Part shown: one piece after another, positions 16,903 to 25,734 of the stretch
Layout: each line of letters opens with the position of its first letter
Numbering within the stretch: the stretch's first letter is position 1
NCBI GenBank assembly: GCA_018377375.1
Contig: JAGZZN010000004.1
Coordinates: forward strand, 1 to 55,459
Direction: 5' to 3'
Length of the DNA stretch: 55,459 nt
Origin: Streptococcus parasanguinis
GTDB lineage: Bacteria; Bacillota; Bacilli; Lactobacillales; Streptococcaceae
Position numbers and translations under genes: made by a program
Notes under the pieces: model-generated
Databases searched by the model: none
What the model saw: only the letters and a program-made list of their open reading frames with translations
What the model was told of the DNA's origin: nothing

Positions 16903-17775
16903 ATGTTTTATTCAATTGTAGACCTCGTAGAACAAGCAAGCACGCAATACCAAGGAAACGTCGCAGAGTTAATGATTGCGACTGAATTTGAACTAACTGG
17001 TCGTGAACGAGAAGAAGTCCTACGATTAATGACCCGTAATTTAGAAGTGATGATTGATTCTGTAAGGTTAGGGTTAAATGAAAACCACTCTCGTAGTGGG
17101 TTAACCGGTGGGGATGCCGCAAAATTAGATCGCTATATCAAATCAGGAAAAACGTTATCTGACTTGACCGTCCTAACCGCAGCGAAGAATGCTATTGCTG
17201 TCAACGAACACAATGCTAAGATGGGACTGGTCTGCGCAACACCCACTGCAGGATCTGCTGGCTGCCTTCCCGCAGTTCTCACTGCAGCAACTCAAAAATT
17301 AGGGTTAAACCGTCAGCAACAACTAGATTTTCTACTGACAGCTGGAGCTTTTGGTTTAGTCATCGCCAATAATGCTTCTATTTCAGGTGCAGAAGGTGGT
17401 TGTCAAGCAGAAGTTGGTTCTGCTTCAGCTATGAGTGCGGCTGCATTGACACTTGCTGCTGGAGGAACTCCTTATCAAGCGAGTCAGGCAGTCTGTTTTG
17501 TTATCAAAAACATGCTTGGCCTCATTTGTGATCCAGTAGCAGGACTCGTGGAAGTTCCATGTGTCAAACGAAACGCAATGGGAGCCAGCTATGCCTTCAT
17601 TGCTGCTGATATGGCCTTAGCAGGTATTGAATCAAAAATACCTGTGGATGAAGTTATTGACGCCATGTACCAAGTTGGTTCTAGTCTTCCGACTGCCTTT
17701 AGAGAAACAGCTGAAGGAGGATTGGCAGCAACACCGACCGGACGTAGATTACAAAAAGAGATATTTGGAGAATAA
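16903..17775 (+). CDS. sdaAA: L-serine dehydratase, iron-sulfur alpha subunit
   Basis: The 290-residue catalytic subunit has the conserved cluster-binding cysteines in the contexts GSAGCLPAV, EGGCQAEVG and GLICDPVAGLVEVPC, as in the [4Fe-4S] serine dehydratases. It lies 9 bp after sdaAB with AAGGAG as RBS. Because of the Fe-S centre the enzyme should be oxygen-sensitive. Confidence 0.95.
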   Translation: MFYSIVDLVEQASTQYQGNVAELMIATEFELTGREREEVLRLMTRNLEVMIDSVRLGLNENHSRSGLTGGDAAKLDRYIKSGKTLSDLTVLTAAKNAIAVNEHNAKMGLVCATPTAGSAGCLPAVLTAATQKLGLNRQQQLDFLLTAGAFGLVIANNASISGAEGGCQAEVGSASAMSAAALTLAAGGTPYQASQAVCFVIKNMLGLICDPVAGLVEVPCVKRNAMGASYAFIAADMALAGIESKIPVDEVIDAMYQVGSSLPTAFRETAEGGLAATPTGRRLQKEIFGE

Positions 17776-17776
17776 C

Positions 17777-18406
17777 ATGCAAGCCTTATTTTTTGATTTA
17801 GATGGAACATTAGTTGACAGTTCCAAGGGAATTACAGAGAGCTTTCAACATACATTCGATACTTTGAAGGTTCCTCAACCCGATCTCAAAACCATCCGTA
17901 GTTTTATGGGACCACCTTTGATTTCTAGTTTTGAAGCTACTCTTCCTGAAGCTTTGGTAGATCAAGCAGTGACGATCTATCGCCAGTATTATCATGAAAA
18001 AGGTCAATACAAATCAACTCTGTTTCCTCAGATAGTAGAAGCTTTGAAAGCATTACAAGACGAAAACATTCCTCTTTATGTAACCACTTCAAAACATGAA
18101 CCAGTTGCTTTACAGATGTGTCAAGATTTAGGTATCGCTAAATACTTTAAAGGAATTTATGGATCAAATTCAGATCGTATCCACAAAGCCGATGTCATTC
18201 GATACGCCTTGTCAAGCAATGACCTTCCAAAAGAGGAGACAGTGATTATTGGGGACACAAAATTTGACCTCATTGGAGGTCAAGCAGTTGGTATAAAAAC
18301 CATGGCAGTCACTTGGGGATTTGGAGATCTTGAAGAGCTACTTCTTTACTCACCAGATTTTATTTGTCACTCTCCACTTGATATTCTTGAGACATTAAAA
18401 AAATAG
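17777..18406 (+). CDS. HAD-family phosphatase (phosphoglycolate phosphatase-like)
   Basis: The 209-residue protein has HAD motif I FFDLDGTLVDS (about 5-15), motif II VTTSKH, motif III Lys in the RIHKADVI region and motif IV IIGDTKFDLIGG. A cap domain sits between I and II. ATG 17777 lies one base after the sdaAA stop, with GGAG seven bases upstream; an upstream in-frame extension into sdaAA was rejected. The substrate is unknown; Gph-like enzymes take small phosphorylated metabolites. Confidence 0.88.
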   Translation: MQALFFDLDGTLVDSSKGITESFQHTFDTLKVPQPDLKTIRSFMGPPLISSFEATLPEALVDQAVTIYRQYYHEKGQYKSTLFPQIVEALKALQDENIPLYVTTSKHEPVALQMCQDLGIAKYFKGIYGSNSDRIHKADVIRYALSSNDLPKEETVIIGDTKFDLIGGQAVGIKTMAVTWGFGDLEELLLYSPDFICHSPLDILETLKK

Positions 18407-18434
18407 GTTTACAAATTGTAAACCTATTTTTTAA
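18400..18434. terminator. Bidirectional terminator between convergent genes
   Basis: AAATAGGTTTACAA and TTGTAAACCTATTT form a near-perfect stem with outer A and T runs. It serves the HAD gene (stop at 18406) and the leftward LysM gene. Its core TTTACA-AAT-TGTAAA is a 3-base-spaced variant of the recurrent palindrome. Confidence 0.85.
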
Positions 18435-19081
18435 TAACCCCAAGCTGATAAACCTTGTGAGCTATATGCATTGTATGCAGACTGGATTTGATCATCAACT
18501 GTTGCAGTTGAACCCCAACCTGGCATTGTTTGGAACAACCCACTAGCACCAGAAGCATTTGCTGCATTTACTTGACCATTTGATTCACGGGCAATAATTG
18601 CTTCCCAAGTAGAAGCAGGTACGCCAGTCATTTCAGCTATACGAGCAGCTGCATAAGATCCTTGTTCTCCAGCAGTATTCCCATTTGATAGAACAATTCC
18701 ACCATTTGTTGATTGTGCAGAAGTCACTGCAGCATTTGCTGCATAAGTTGTTTGTTTTTGAGCAGTTTGTGCTGTTGCAGTTGCTGTAGGTGCACTTTCA
18801 GCAGGTTTTGCTTGCTCTTGTGGAGCAACTTTATCAATCATAGATTTTGAACGCTCACCTAACTCAATAATTTGTCCTGCATAGATCAAATCTTCATTGG
18901 TCAGATTGTTAGATGCAATAATATTTTCTACTGAAGTGTTATTTTCTAGTGCAATTTTTGATAGAGTATCTCCAGACTTCACTTCGTAAGTTTCAGCATT
19001 CACTGTAGCAATACCAGAAATGAAAAGTGATGCTGCTGAAAGTAGGGAAGTGACTGTCCATTGGAACTTTTTACTGTTCAT
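18431..19081 (-). CDS. Secreted LysM protein with SLT-like domain
   Basis: The protein has 216 residues from ATG 19081 (AAAGGAG upstream; the longer frame to 19120 lacks an RBS). It has a signal peptide (about 1-30, ATVNA-ET), a LysM domain (YEVKSGDTLSKIALEN, about 32-75) and an Ala/Thr/Gln-rich linker. The C-terminal transglycosylase-like domain has the catalytic-Glu context IIARESNG and GLFQTMPGWG. This resembles staphylococcal IsaA/SceD and streptococcal LysM-SLT proteins. The upstream DNA has several TGTAA half-sites of the WalR type, but no clean repeat with the usual spacing. Confidence 0.88.
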   Translation of the reverse strand: MNSKKFQWTVTSLLSAASLFISGIATVNAETYEVKSGDTLSKIALENNTSVENIIASNNLTNEDLIYAGQIIELGERSKSMIDKVAPQEQAKPAESAPTATATAQTAQKQTTYAANAAVTSAQSTNGGIVLSNGNTAGEQGSYAAARIAEMTGVPASTWEAIIARESNGQVNAANASGASGLFQTMPGWGSTATVDDQIQSAYNAYSSQGLSAWGY

Positions 19082-19184
19082 GAATTCTATTCTCCTTTCG
19101 AACATAATTCTATCATACACACAAAATGTTACAGTTTATTGTAGAATATATTACAAATGTTACAAGAATATGTGAATTTAATGT

Positions 19185-19210
19185 AAAAAGCGCTTTGTAT
19201 AGCGCTTTTT
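19185..19210. terminator. Bidirectional terminator after ecfT
   Basis: A perfect 10-bp stem AAAAAGCGCT / AGCGCTTTTT has a 6-base loop. It ends the leftward ecfA1-ecfA2-ecfT operon. Confidence 0.9.
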
Positions 19211-19238
19211 CCTTATTTTTGAACCAATACAACTAGCT

Positions 19239-20036
19239 CTATCCATTTTTTAGATAAAAAACTATCAACATGAGACACAGAATAACGAGCAATGCTAGGG
19301 TATCTTTTACTCCCCACTGCAGAGTCCGATAGCGTGTTCGTCCCTCACCGCCTTTGTACCCTCTCGCTTCCATCGCAATTGCTAATGCATCTGCGCGTTT
19401 AAAACTAGAAGCAAATAGAGGAATGAGGATCGGAATAAAGGAACGGATCCTTTTTAATAGATTTCCTTCACCAAAATCAACACCACGCGCCCTTTGCGCA
19501 TTCATGATTCGATTCGTATCATCTACTAAGGTTGGAACAAAGCGCAAACTCATAGATAGCATTAACCCAATCTCATGAGCCGGAACCTTAATAATTTTTA
19601 GTGGTGTAAGGATCTTTTCAACAGCATCTGCTAAACTCAATGGTGTCGTCGTCACTGTTAAAATCGTCGAATAAAAAATAATTAAAATAAATCTACAAAA
19701 TATGATGGCGGCTTGCATCAATCCTTGGTCGGTTAATTTAAAAAACCACCATTGATACAAAATAGTTCCTTGAGAGGTCGCAAATAATTGAAAAATAGTT
19801 GTAAAAGCAATGATAAAAATCATTGATTTTAAGCCTTTAATATAAAAACTAACCGAAATCCTCGTTAGATACATTAAAACAAAAATAAAACCAAAGAGAA
19901 GAACATTTGTCTGGATATTATTTGCCCAAAACAGAAGAAATATGAATAAAAACATTGAGAGCAACTTCCCACGAGGATCTAGTTGGTGGATAATGGAGTT
20001 TCCAGGAATATACCTTCCCAAAATCATATTATTCAT
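19239..20036 (-). CDS. ecfT: ECF transporter transmembrane subunit EcfT
   Basis: The 265-residue membrane protein has about five to six membrane helices and the EcfT coupling-helix motifs ARGVDF and AMEARGYKGG (the two A-R-G motifs that contact the ATPases, about residues 185 and 228). It forms the energising module for several vitamin-specific S components encoded elsewhere. It overlaps ecfA2 by 8 bases. Confidence 0.95.
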   Translation of the reverse strand: MNNMILGRYIPGNSIIHQLDPRGKLLSMFLFIFLLFWANNIQTNVLLFGFIFVLMYLTRISVSFYIKGLKSMIFIIAFTTIFQLFATSQGTILYQWWFFKLTDQGLMQAAIIFCRFILIIFYSTILTVTTTPLSLADAVEKILTPLKIIKVPAHEIGLMLSMSLRFVPTLVDDTNRIMNAQRARGVDFGEGNLLKRIRSFIPILIPLFASSFKRADALAIAMEARGYKGGEGRTRYRTLQWGVKDTLALLVILCLMLIVFYLKNG

Positions 20037-20871
20037 GAAGTAACAGCTCCTTTAGTTCCTCAATTTTGATTGGTAGTCTGTCCAGAGGAAGTCCTCTTCG
20101 TTTCAATTGAAGAGCAAAATTCGTAATTTGTGGGACTCCTAATTGAAGTTTTTGTAAATACTCAACCTGTTGAAACACTTCCCTTGGGGATCCGTTTAGG
20201 ACAAGTTTTCCCGCTTCTAAAGCAAATACAGTATCAGCAAAATTTGCTACATCATCCATCGTATGAGTTACCAGAACTAGGGTCATCCCATTTTTATGTA
20301 ATGTCTCAAACAGCGCCATCAATTCCTTTCTTCCAGCAGGATCTAGACCTGCTGTTGGCTCGTCCAATACTAAAATCTCTGGTTCGATAGCTAAAATACC
20401 TGCGATCGCAACCCGTCTCATCTGTCCACCAGATAGTTCAAATGGACTTTTATCATAGATAGACTCTTCTAAACCAACGATCGCTAATTTTTCTTTGGCT
20501 ATTTCCTCCGCTTTGTCCTTAGGTACCCCAAAATTCTGTGGTCCAAAGGCTACATCAGCTAGAACGGTTTCTGCAAACAGCTGACTTTCTGGAAATTGAA
20601 AAACCAAACCGACTTTTTTTCTCAGGTACTTCATTTCTTTTGGCTCAGAATGATTATCTAAAACAAAATCTTCAAATTGAATCGTTCCTTTAGTCGGACG
20701 CAGTAAACCATTTAGTAATTGCAACAAAGTAGACTTGCCACTACCAGTATGCCCGATAATGGCTGTATAAGATCCATCTTTTATTTCCAAACTAATATCA
20801 GAAAGCGCCTGCCCTTCAAAAGGACTTCCCTCTTGATAAGTATAATAGACATTCTTTAAAGAGATTCCCAT
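20029..20871 (-). CDS. ecfA2: ECF transporter ATPase EcfA2
   Basis: The 280-residue ATPase has Walker A GHTGSGKST (about residue 39), Q-loop FQFPESQLF, signature LSGGQMRRVAIAGILA and Walker B ILVLDEPTAGLD. The QFPESQLF form identifies it as EcfA2 (EcfA-prime) rather than EcfA1. It overlaps both neighbours (16 bases with ecfA1, 8 with ecfT), consistent with coupled translation of a stoichiometric complex. Confidence 0.95.
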   Translation of the reverse strand: MGISLKNVYYTYQEGSPFEGQALSDISLEIKDGSYTAIIGHTGSGKSTLLQLLNGLLRPTKGTIQFEDFVLDNHSEPKEMKYLRKKVGLVFQFPESQLFAETVLADVAFGPQNFGVPKDKAEEIAKEKLAIVGLEESIYDKSPFELSGGQMRRVAIAGILAIEPEILVLDEPTAGLDPAGRKELMALFETLHKNGMTLVLVTHTMDDVANFADTVFALEAGKLVLNGSPREVFQQVEYLQKLQLGVPQITNFALQLKRRGLPLDRLPIKIEELKELLLHE

Positions 20872-21680
20872 AATTGGTCTAATAACTCACTTTCTGTTAG
20901 ATAATCCTGTTTTAGCGGAAAATGCGAGCTGAGAGATTCTTGAACCTGCTTACTAAAAGGCTTATCTAGTCCAATCTCATTGAGGTCATTTCTTGAAAAC
21001 AATTCCCGCGGCGTCATAGAAGACTCTAGTTTTCCTTTTTGAAAGACGAGTGTTCGATCACTTAAGGCAATTTCGGTTAAATCATGGGTAATGGAGATAA
21101 TTGTTAATTGAAATTTTTTCTGAAGTTCTCTCATTACCGCCATTAGATCCTCTCTACCTTCTGGATCTAACATACTAGTTGCTTCATCAAGGATAATAAT
21201 AGTTGGTCTCAAGGCGATAATACCTGCTATAGCCACCCGTTGCTTTTGACCACCTGACAAACGAGATGGTTCGCGATCTTTAAACTCCAGCATACCAACT
21301 TGCTCAATAGCCTTCTCCACACGTTGAAACATTTCTTCCCGTGGAATTCCTTGATTTTCTAAACCAAAGGCAACATCATCTTCTACTGTCGCACCAACAA
21401 ATTGGTTGTCAGGGTTCTGAAATACAATCCCAATTTTACTACGGATTTCCCATATGGTTTCACGAGTCAGTTGTTTTCCATCAACGTAAATCTCACCAGA
21501 CTCAGCTTCCAAAAGACCATCAATCAGGCGTACAACTGTAGATTTCCCACTACCATTGTGTCCAACAATTGAAAGCCACTCACCTTGTTTCACGTGAAAC
21601 GAAACCGTGTCAATTTGATACTCTTCTACTGTTTTATCGTATCGAAAGGATACATTTTTTAGCTCAATCATCTGTTTCAT
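20856..21680 (-). CDS. ecfA1: ECF transporter ATPase EcfA1
   Basis: The 274-residue ATPase has Walker A GHNGSGKST, Q-loop FQNPDNQFVGATVEDDVAFGLEN, signature LSGGQKQRVAIAG and Walker B IIILDEATSMLDPEG. The QNPDNQF form is typical of EcfA1. It directly follows pgsA (stop and start abut). A consensus parS site lies inside the codons near residue 29. Confidence 0.95.
   Translation of the reverse strand: MKQMIELKNVSFRYDKTVEEYQIDTVSFHVKQGEWLSIVGHNGSGKSTVVRLIDGLLEAESGEIYVDGKQLTRETIWEIRSKIGIVFQNPDNQFVGATVEDDVAFGLENQGIPREEMFQRVEKAIEQVGMLEFKDREPSRLSGGQKQRVAIAGIIALRPTIIILDEATSMLDPEGREDLMAVMRELQKKFQLTIISITHDLTEIALSDRTLVFQKGKLESSMTPRELFSRNDLNEIGLDKPFSKQVQESLSSHFPLKQDYLTESELLDQLWESL
21586..21601. other. 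parS site inside ecfA1
   Basis: TGTTTCACGTGAAACG matches the 16-bp parS consensus at 15 positions. It is embedded in the ecfA1 coding sequence about 18 kb left of oriC. Confidence 0.9.
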
Positions 21681-22220
21681 TTATTTAAATGTGTCTTTAA
21701 AGAGATAGCTACTTCCCTTAAAGTAGTCGTAACCAGAATAAATTGTGAAAATCAATGCAATATAAAGCAACACTTGCCCTGGAAGAGTCCAATGGCAAAG
21801 CAAAAAGATAATGGCAAACATTTGGCTAAAGGTTTTAATTTTTCCAGGCATAGCTGCAGCAAGAACTGTACCACCTGTCTCAACAAGTAGAAGACGCAAA
21901 CCAGTAACAGCTAACTCACGACAAATGATAACGGCTGCAATCCAAGCAGGAACCATTTTTAATTCAATCATCATGATAAAGGCTGACATGACCAATAATT
22001 TATCTGCCATTGGATCGGCAAATTTACCAAAATTACTAACTACATTCCATTTTCGTGCAAGAAAGCCATCTAAATAATCTGTAATACTAGCAATCGCAAA
22101 AATAACTGCCGCTACAATATGTCCTAAGTAAGAATGACTTAAACTTAAAATAGCAATAAAAATAGGAATCATCACAACCCGAATTAATGTCAATGCATTA
22201 GGAATATTTTCTTTTTTCAT
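21681..22220 (-). CDS. pgsA: CDP-diacylglycerol-glycerol-3-phosphate 3-phosphatidyltransferase
   Basis: The 179-residue membrane enzyme has the CDP-alcohol phosphotransferase motif pattern D-G-x2-A-R-x8-G-x3-D-x3-D, visible as DYLDGFLARKWN...GKFADPMADK (about residues 45-72). It makes phosphatidylglycerolphosphate, the first committed step to PG and cardiolipin. It lies between rodZ and ecfA1 in a leftward run; the rodZ-pgsA order is common in Firmicutes. Confidence 0.96.
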   Translation of the reverse strand: MKKENIPNALTLIRVVMIPIFIAILSLSHSYLGHIVAAVIFAIASITDYLDGFLARKWNVVSNFGKFADPMADKLLVMSAFIMMIELKMVPAWIAAVIICRELAVTGLRLLLVETGGTVLAAAMPGKIKTFSQMFAIIFLLCHWTLPGQVLLYIALIFTIYSGYDYFKGSSYLFKDTFK

Positions 22221-22251
22221 ACTTCCTCCAAAAAATATACTATCTTTACAT

Positions 22252-22659
22252 CTATTTTACAGATGCTGTAAACTCATAAAAATATACGATATAAATCACA
22301 AAGCCAAGGATGACAAAACTAACTAGTAGATAATACAGGATTGGTAACCAGCTCGCTTTCTGTCTTAATTTTCTTGAATGAAGCTCTTCGTCATCTACAA
22401 GTATTTCTTCATCAAATAACAATTCTTTTCCTTCACGAAAAGCTGTCAATAGGATGGACTCATCTAATCCCAAAGCCCATGCTAACTTTTTAAGATAGAT
22501 CTGAGCGTAAAAGGGACTCGGTAATAGATCAAACTCATCGTTTTCCAACGCTTCTATATAAGGAATTTCAATGGCTGTCTTATTTGACACATCCTGTAAA
22601 CTTAAGTGTAAATTTACTCTTGACAGTCTTAACACTTGACCAATCGTTCTCTTCTTCAT
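22252..22659 (-). CDS. rodZ: Short RodZ-type protein (HTH plus one membrane helix)
   Basis: The 135-residue protein has an N-terminal HTH_25 domain (TIGQVLRLSRVNLHLSLQDVSNKT; then LPSPFYAQIYLKKLAWALGLD) and an acidic/basic linker with SRKLRQKAS. A single membrane helix (about 105-128) is followed by only about seven residues. RodZ normally carries a periplasmic or extracellular beta domain (DUF4115) after the helix; pneumococcal RodZ is roughly twice as long. The missing part is absent from DNA rather than frameshifted, since pgsA starts 31 bp later. RodZ is linked to elongasome control; the short form should keep the cytoplasmic function only. Confidence 0.85.
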   Translation of the reverse strand: MKKRTIGQVLRLSRVNLHLSLQDVSNKTAIEIPYIEALENDEFDLLPSPFYAQIYLKKLAWALGLDESILLTAFREGKELLFDEEILVDDEELHSRKLRQKASWLPILYYLLVSFVILGFVIYIVYFYEFTASVK

Positions 22660-22685
22660 GTTTTCCCTTCTTGATACATTGTTTA

Positions 22686-23960
22686 CTACTTTTGAAAAAT
22701 CATATAGTCAACCATCTCAGCCTGGTCGATGAACTGACGCCCTAATTTGATGATATCTTGTAAACTAATACCTTGTAAAATCTTTGGAAGATCATAAGAA
22801 GTGCTACCGTCTGAAAAATATTCAAACTGAGTGGCACTATACTCAAGCGAATTTAAACCTTGTAAGAAATCACCAAACATTTCGCTTTTAATCGTATCCA
22901 AATGTTCCTGATTCACATCTGGATCCTTCTCAAATTGTTTGATCGCTGACCTAAATTGATGAGATAAGGACACCGGTTCTTGAGTATCCATTGTCAAAAT
23001 AACGAAATGAAATAATTCCTCAACCTCGACTTCAAGTGTCAATGAGTTGTCAATCTTCCCAGCTTCATATAAACTTTGAAACCGTTGCGAAGTCCAACCA
23101 AACATCATCGAAAACAGTAATTTCAACATCAATTTATAACGAAATTTTTCCTCTTCCTTAATGATATCATTTCCTCGAATTCCAATTGCCAACTTAGGAG
23201 TAGCAACTTCCATTCTACAAGATTGATTCAATCTTACTTCATTTTTTTCTACAGGAAAACGTTCTAACTCCACAGATGGATGAGGAGGAACTAGATCATA
23301 TTCCTTTACTACTTGCAATACTTCATCAACATCAAAGTTTCCGATCACTAATAAGTGCATTTGAGAGGGATGATAGAATAGATCAAAGTTTTCACGGAGA
23401 TTATCTATTGTAATGTCAGAGATAGACTCCCTAGTCCCAGCAATATCATCTGCTAACGGTGTTCCAGGATATAAATTTTCTAAAGCACCAAAAAATAATC
23501 GATAGTCTGGACTATCTTGGTACATTCCAATTTCTTGTTGAATGATTTCTCTTTCCTTAGATACAGATTTTTCTGTAAAGGAAGCCTTTGAAACCATCTC
23601 CAATAACAATTGAATATTTTCAGGGACTTTTGAAGTTGTTGAGAAAAGATAACTTGTCTTTGTAAAGCTTGTAAAGGCATTACTTTCCGATCCTAAATGA
23701 ACGAATTTTTTTAAATAATCTTGACCATTTTCATCTTCAAATACTTTGTGTTCTAGGAAATGAGCAATTCCTGCAGGATATTGCCTTTCATTACCATTCA
23801 CTAGAATTCGTGTATCCACTGAGCCAAACTTAGTTGTGATTATTCCATAGGTTTCATAATAATCTTCTTTGGGAATTAAATGAATAGTCAACCCATTTGA
23901 CAAGCGTGTAAAGTAAACTTGCTCACCAACTGATTCATAATATTTTTCTTTAATTTTCAA
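22686..23960 (-). CDS. M16-family zinc peptidase (active-type subunit)
   Basis: The 424-residue protein has the inverted zinc motif HFLEH (HxxEH, about residue 66) in AGIAHFLEHKVFED, with the downstream Glu region SKEREIIQQEIGMYQD. This is the YmfH-like branch of pitrilysin-type peptidases. The gene lies 8 bp after an HxxEH-less paralogue, so the two probably form a heterodimer in which this is the catalytic partner. Substrate unknown; it is near rodZ and pgsA in a common leftward cluster. Confidence 0.9.
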   Translation of the reverse strand: MKIKEKYYESVGEQVYFTRLSNGLTIHLIPKEDYYETYGIITTKFGSVDTRILVNGNERQYPAGIAHFLEHKVFEDENGQDYLKKFVHLGSESNAFTSFTKTSYLFSTTSKVPENIQLLLEMVSKASFTEKSVSKEREIIQQEIGMYQDSPDYRLFFGALENLYPGTPLADDIAGTRESISDITIDNLRENFDLFYHPSQMHLLVIGNFDVDEVLQVVKEYDLVPPHPSVELERFPVEKNEVRLNQSCRMEVATPKLAIGIRGNDIIKEEEKFRYKLMLKLLFSMMFGWTSQRFQSLYEAGKIDNSLTLEVEVEELFHFVILTMDTQEPVSLSHQFRSAIKQFEKDPDVNQEHLDTIKSEMFGDFLQGLNSLEYSATQFEYFSDGSTSYDLPKILQGISLQDIIKLGRQFIDQAEMVDYMIFQK

Positions 23961-23968
23961 TCTTTACA

Positions 23969-25216
23969 CTACTTTCCTTCCATAAAATAAACAGACTGTA
24001 AATTAATTGTTTTTGCCACTTCAATAATTTCTTCTCTACTAACCTTATCGATGGACTCTAACCACTCTTCTAAAGAAAGGACTTTCTTTCCTAGGATCGT
24101 TTTCAAATATTCCCTTTCAATCAAGGTATTTTGCCGATCCTGTGCTAATAAGGTCGTATTCACCAACATTTCTTTTGTCAATTGAAGCTCTGACTCTGTA
24201 AACTTGCCTCGTTTTAAATCATTCAACTGTCTCATAATCAAGGTCATTACTTTCGTACGAGATTCCTTATCAATGCCTGCAAAAACTCTCATAAAGCCTG
24301 TAAAAATATCAAAATGGCTAGAGATGGTATAAGCAAGTCCTTCTTTCTCACGAATTATTTGAAAAAGTCTCGAATGCGAGAAAGCTCCCAGCATCCCATT
24401 TAATACAACTAGTGGGATATGGAGAGATTCTCCATACTGGGTAGAAAAATGGTAACCTAATTCTAGAATAGATTGTTGGTTTTGTTTTTGCTCTAACTTT
24501 TCTCTAACAACATTTGTAAAAGGTTGTTGATAGGTGACAGACAAATTGTTATCACGTGGCTTGAATTCAAACTGGTTCACTCGATCCACAATAGCGACCT
24601 CATTAAAATCGCCTATGAAAAAGAAGTCAATATTATCTAATTGGAGCATCTGGTGAAACTGTGAAAGAGAACTTTGAGCTGTCTCTTGTCTCACTAAATC
24701 AACTTTCCCCAATCTTGACATCCCGATTGTTTCGTCTTCAAAAAATAGTTGATTCAATTGCCCATGTGCATAATAATAAGGCTCTTCAATTTCTGACTCC
24801 AAATCGGAAATTGTATTTTTCTTTTCAACGTCAAATGTATCACTGTCAAAGTGATCTTCTACTACCAAAGGTGAAAAGAAGATAGTTTCTATAATGTCCA
24901 AAACTTCATCAGTAAGAACATTTTTCTTGCTCAAAAAGTCATCGCGCACAAAGGAAATATTCAAATCAACATAATGAACACGCCCCCTCTTAGAGACTGA
25001 GGTTGACAATTCTACCCCGTATAGACTCGCTAATTTTTCACGGAATAATTGTGAAGTTGGATATTTTTGATTTGCAGTTTCCATCATACAGGCTACTAAA
25101 ACACGCGCAGCCACGGTATTTTCATCTAATGGCGATGAAAAACGGACCTTAATTTTATTGGTTTTAAATTTTTTTGATTGAAGAAAGTGAAGATTCACGC
25201 CCTTTACTAATTCCAT
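23969..25216 (-). CDS. M16-family peptidase homologue lacking the zinc motif
   Basis: About 415 residues of M16 fold (YmfF-like), including the C-terminal-domain pattern GMLGAFSHSRLFQIIREKEGLAY. Where the active enzyme has HxxEH, this protein has CMMETANQKYP, so it is probably the non-catalytic partner. ATG 25216 has GAGG six bases upstream; ATG 25222 and a TTG at 25237 are alternatives. It comes first, followed after 8 bp by the active subunit. Confidence 0.85.
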   Translation of the reverse strand: MELVKGVNLHFLQSKKFKTNKIKVRFSSPLDENTVAARVLVACMMETANQKYPTSQLFREKLASLYGVELSTSVSKRGRVHYVDLNISFVRDDFLSKKNVLTDEVLDIIETIFFSPLVVEDHFDSDTFDVEKKNTISDLESEIEEPYYYAHGQLNQLFFEDETIGMSRLGKVDLVRQETAQSSLSQFHQMLQLDNIDFFFIGDFNEVAIVDRVNQFEFKPRDNNLSVTYQQPFTNVVREKLEQKQNQQSILELGYHFSTQYGESLHIPLVVLNGMLGAFSHSRLFQIIREKEGLAYTISSHFDIFTGFMRVFAGIDKESRTKVMTLIMRQLNDLKRGKFTESELQLTKEMLVNTTLLAQDRQNTLIEREYLKTILGKKVLSLEEWLESIDKVSREEIIEVAKTINLQSVYFMEGK

Positions 25217-25371
25217 TTTCATCCTCGTTCTACTCAATAGTAACTTTCATTATAACACGAAATCACACTAAAATCCTAATTCAAACTGTGAAAAAACTCC
25301 TCAAATCACTCAACATTCTCTACCCTAGAAAAACTAAAAATATGGTATAATAACACGCAAAGAGGTGAACT

Positions 25372-25734
25372 ATGAATTACAAATTATTTGATGACTTTAT
25401 TACATTACAAGCAATCTTAAAAGAACTCGGTATTATACAGAGTGGTGGTGCAATCAAAGCTTTTCTTCAAGAAAAAGAAGTCTTTGTTAATGGTGAATTA
25501 GAACAACGGAGAGGCCGTAAACTTCGTGTCAATGATCAAATTGACATTCCTGAACTGAGCATGACTATCACCATTCTTGAACCTTCTCAAGAAGAAATAG
25601 AAGAACATCTTAAAGAGAAGGAAGAAAAGGAACGTGTTGCTAAACTTGTTAAGCAACTCAATCAACAACAAAAGAAACAACCGACAAAGACTAACAAAAA
25701 AGAAAAAGCAATTCGCTTTCCTGGTATCTCGTAA
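25372..25734 (+). CDS. yaaA: S4-domain RNA-binding protein YaaA
   Basis: This 120-residue protein has an S4-like domain (LKELGIIQSGGAIKAFLQEKEVFVNGELEQRRGRKLRVNDQI) followed by a charged Lys/Glu-rich tail. YaaA of Bacillus lies between dnaN and recF and has been linked to ribosome biogenesis. Here it is paired with recF but separated from dnaN by oriC. RBS AGAGG; its TAA overlaps the recF ATG by one base. Confidence 0.9.
   Translation: MNYKLFDDFITLQAILKELGIIQSGGAIKAFLQEKEVFVNGELEQRRGRKLRVNDQIDIPELSMTITILEPSQEEIEEHLKEKEEKERVAKLVKQLNQQQKKQPTKTNKKEKAIRFPGIS

Noticed and set aside
17627..17776. 50-residue N-terminal extension of the HAD phosphatase
   Set aside because: It overlaps sdaAA in another frame; HAD motif I normally lies within the first 10-15 residues, which fits ATG 17777.
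19090..19180. WalR (VicR) binding site upstream of the LysM-SLT gene
   Set aside because: Several TGTAA half-sites are present, but none forms the TGTnAn-N5-TGTnAn repeat cleanly, so it is mentioned only as a possibility.
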